From positions 1-5,056 of the forward strand of contig JAIRXX010000101.1 of NCBI GenBank assembly GCA_031268065.1: a stretch of DNA of 5,056 nt. Reading direction: 5' to 3'. The notes below the pieces were generated by a model that worked only from the letters and a program-made list of their open reading frames with translations, was not told the DNA's origin and searched no databases. Positions within the stretch are counted from its first letter, which is position 1, and each line of letters starts with the position of its first letter. Positions 4,897 to 5,056 of this stretch are shown here, one piece after another. This stretch comes from Propionibacteriaceae bacterium (GTDB lineage Bacteria; Actinomycetota; Actinomycetes; Propionibacteriales; Propionibacteriaceae). A program made the translations under genes and the position numbers.

Positions 4897-5031
4897 GATA
4901 ACGCCGTCAAGCCAACGAGCAGATTCCGCAAAGACTACAAACTCATGATGAAACGCGGACTCGATATCGCGCTTCTCGACGCTATCATCTTCAAACTTGC
5001 TGATGGCATCCCGCTCGATCCAGCTAACCAG
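4897..5031 (+). pseudogene. YafQ/RelE-type toxin remnant, no start codon and truncated at the tRNA
   Basis: Directly after the antitoxin stop, in the same frame, the translation reads VKPTSRFRKDYKLMMKRGLDIALLDAIIFKLADGIPLDPAN (about 4906-5028). This is the N-terminal half of a YafQ/RelE-superfamily mRNA interferase, which cleaves mRNA on the ribosome. A complete family member has about 90 residues with the catalytic His/Arg-rich strands in the second half; that half is absent. No ATG, GTG or TTG stands at the expected start, and the first in-frame ATG (4945) would already drop part of the first helix. After PAN the frame runs into the 3' end of a tRNA gene on the other strand. The gene is thus broken at both ends and cannot give active toxin. 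Loss of the antitoxin DNA-binding half is consistent with decay of the whole module. Confidence 0.78.
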
Positions 5032-5056
5032 AGCGAGCGACGGGAATCGAACCCGC
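5032..5056 (-). tRNA. 3' end of a tRNA gene, probably tRNA-Gly (partial)
   Basis: The minus strand from the window edge reads a full T-arm: stem GCGGG (5056-5052), loop TTCGATT (5051-5045) and stem CCCGT (5044-5040). The 7-nt acceptor 3' strand CGCTCGC (5039-5033) and a T discriminator at 5032 follow. The next bases are CTG, so CCA is not encoded, as is frequent in Actinomycetota. An acceptor starting GCG on the 5' side with U73 fits tRNA-Gly best, and this T-arm resembles actinobacterial tRNA-Gly. The anticodon lies beyond the window, so the identity is inferred. The broken toxin gene meets it at the discriminator base. Confidence 0.75.

Noticed and set aside
1..5056. CRISPR array or new defence operon
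   Set aside because: No regularly spaced repeats with unique spacers are present, and no nuclease or helicase genes apart from the PIN toxin.

Overview
The high GC content, strong G/C third-position bias, GTG starts and an actinobacterial-looking acyl-CoA ligase suggest a chromosomal segment of an actinomycete (Actinomycetota). I cannot name a genus. The window looks like ordinary metabolic genes set among small accessory cargo.

Layout, left to right. (1) 113-502, minus: a small secreted protein of unknown function with a clear Sec signal peptide and a strong Shine-Dalgarno. Its distal half is visibly more AT-rich than the rest of the window. (2) 503-748: an intergenic stretch holding a candidate promoter for the secreted gene, nested inverted repeats over that promoter, and an 18-bp direct repeat with a 23-bp period. 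(3) 749-1102, minus: a small hydrophobic membrane protein of unknown function whose stop codon lies in the loop of a perfect hairpin. (4) 1321-1952, plus: a complete VapBC-type toxin-antitoxin operon (AbrB/MazE-fold antitoxin and PIN-domain ribonuclease) with a 4-nt overlap. A perfect 8-bp inverted repeat covers the antitoxin ribosome binding site. (5) 2128-2991, minus: an EamA/RhtA-type ten-helix exporter. (6) 3108-4784, plus: a long-chain acyl-CoA ligase (FadD type), transcribed divergently from the exporter across a 116-bp region with two short palindromes; its promoter may give a leaderless mRNA. (7) 4797-4821: a hairpin after fadD. (8) 4810-5031, plus: the decayed remains of a second toxin-antitoxin pair, a RelB/DinJ C-terminal piece followed by a YafQ/RelE-like toxin piece without a start codon. 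(9) 5032-5056, minus: the 3' end of a tRNA, most likely tRNA-Gly, cut off by the window edge.

The exporter and the ligase are housekeeping-type genes with no obvious shared pathway. The most informative accessory feature is the toxin-antitoxin relic, which was missed by simple ORF calling and stops exactly at the 3' end of a tRNA gene. That arrangement is typical of the scar of an integrated element. Together with an intact VapBC operon, an AT-richer secreted gene and transposon-end-like repeats, it suggests repeated gain and loss of mobile DNA. I found no convincing new multi-gene defence or metabolic system. The least explained genes are the secreted protein and the small membrane protein on the same strand.
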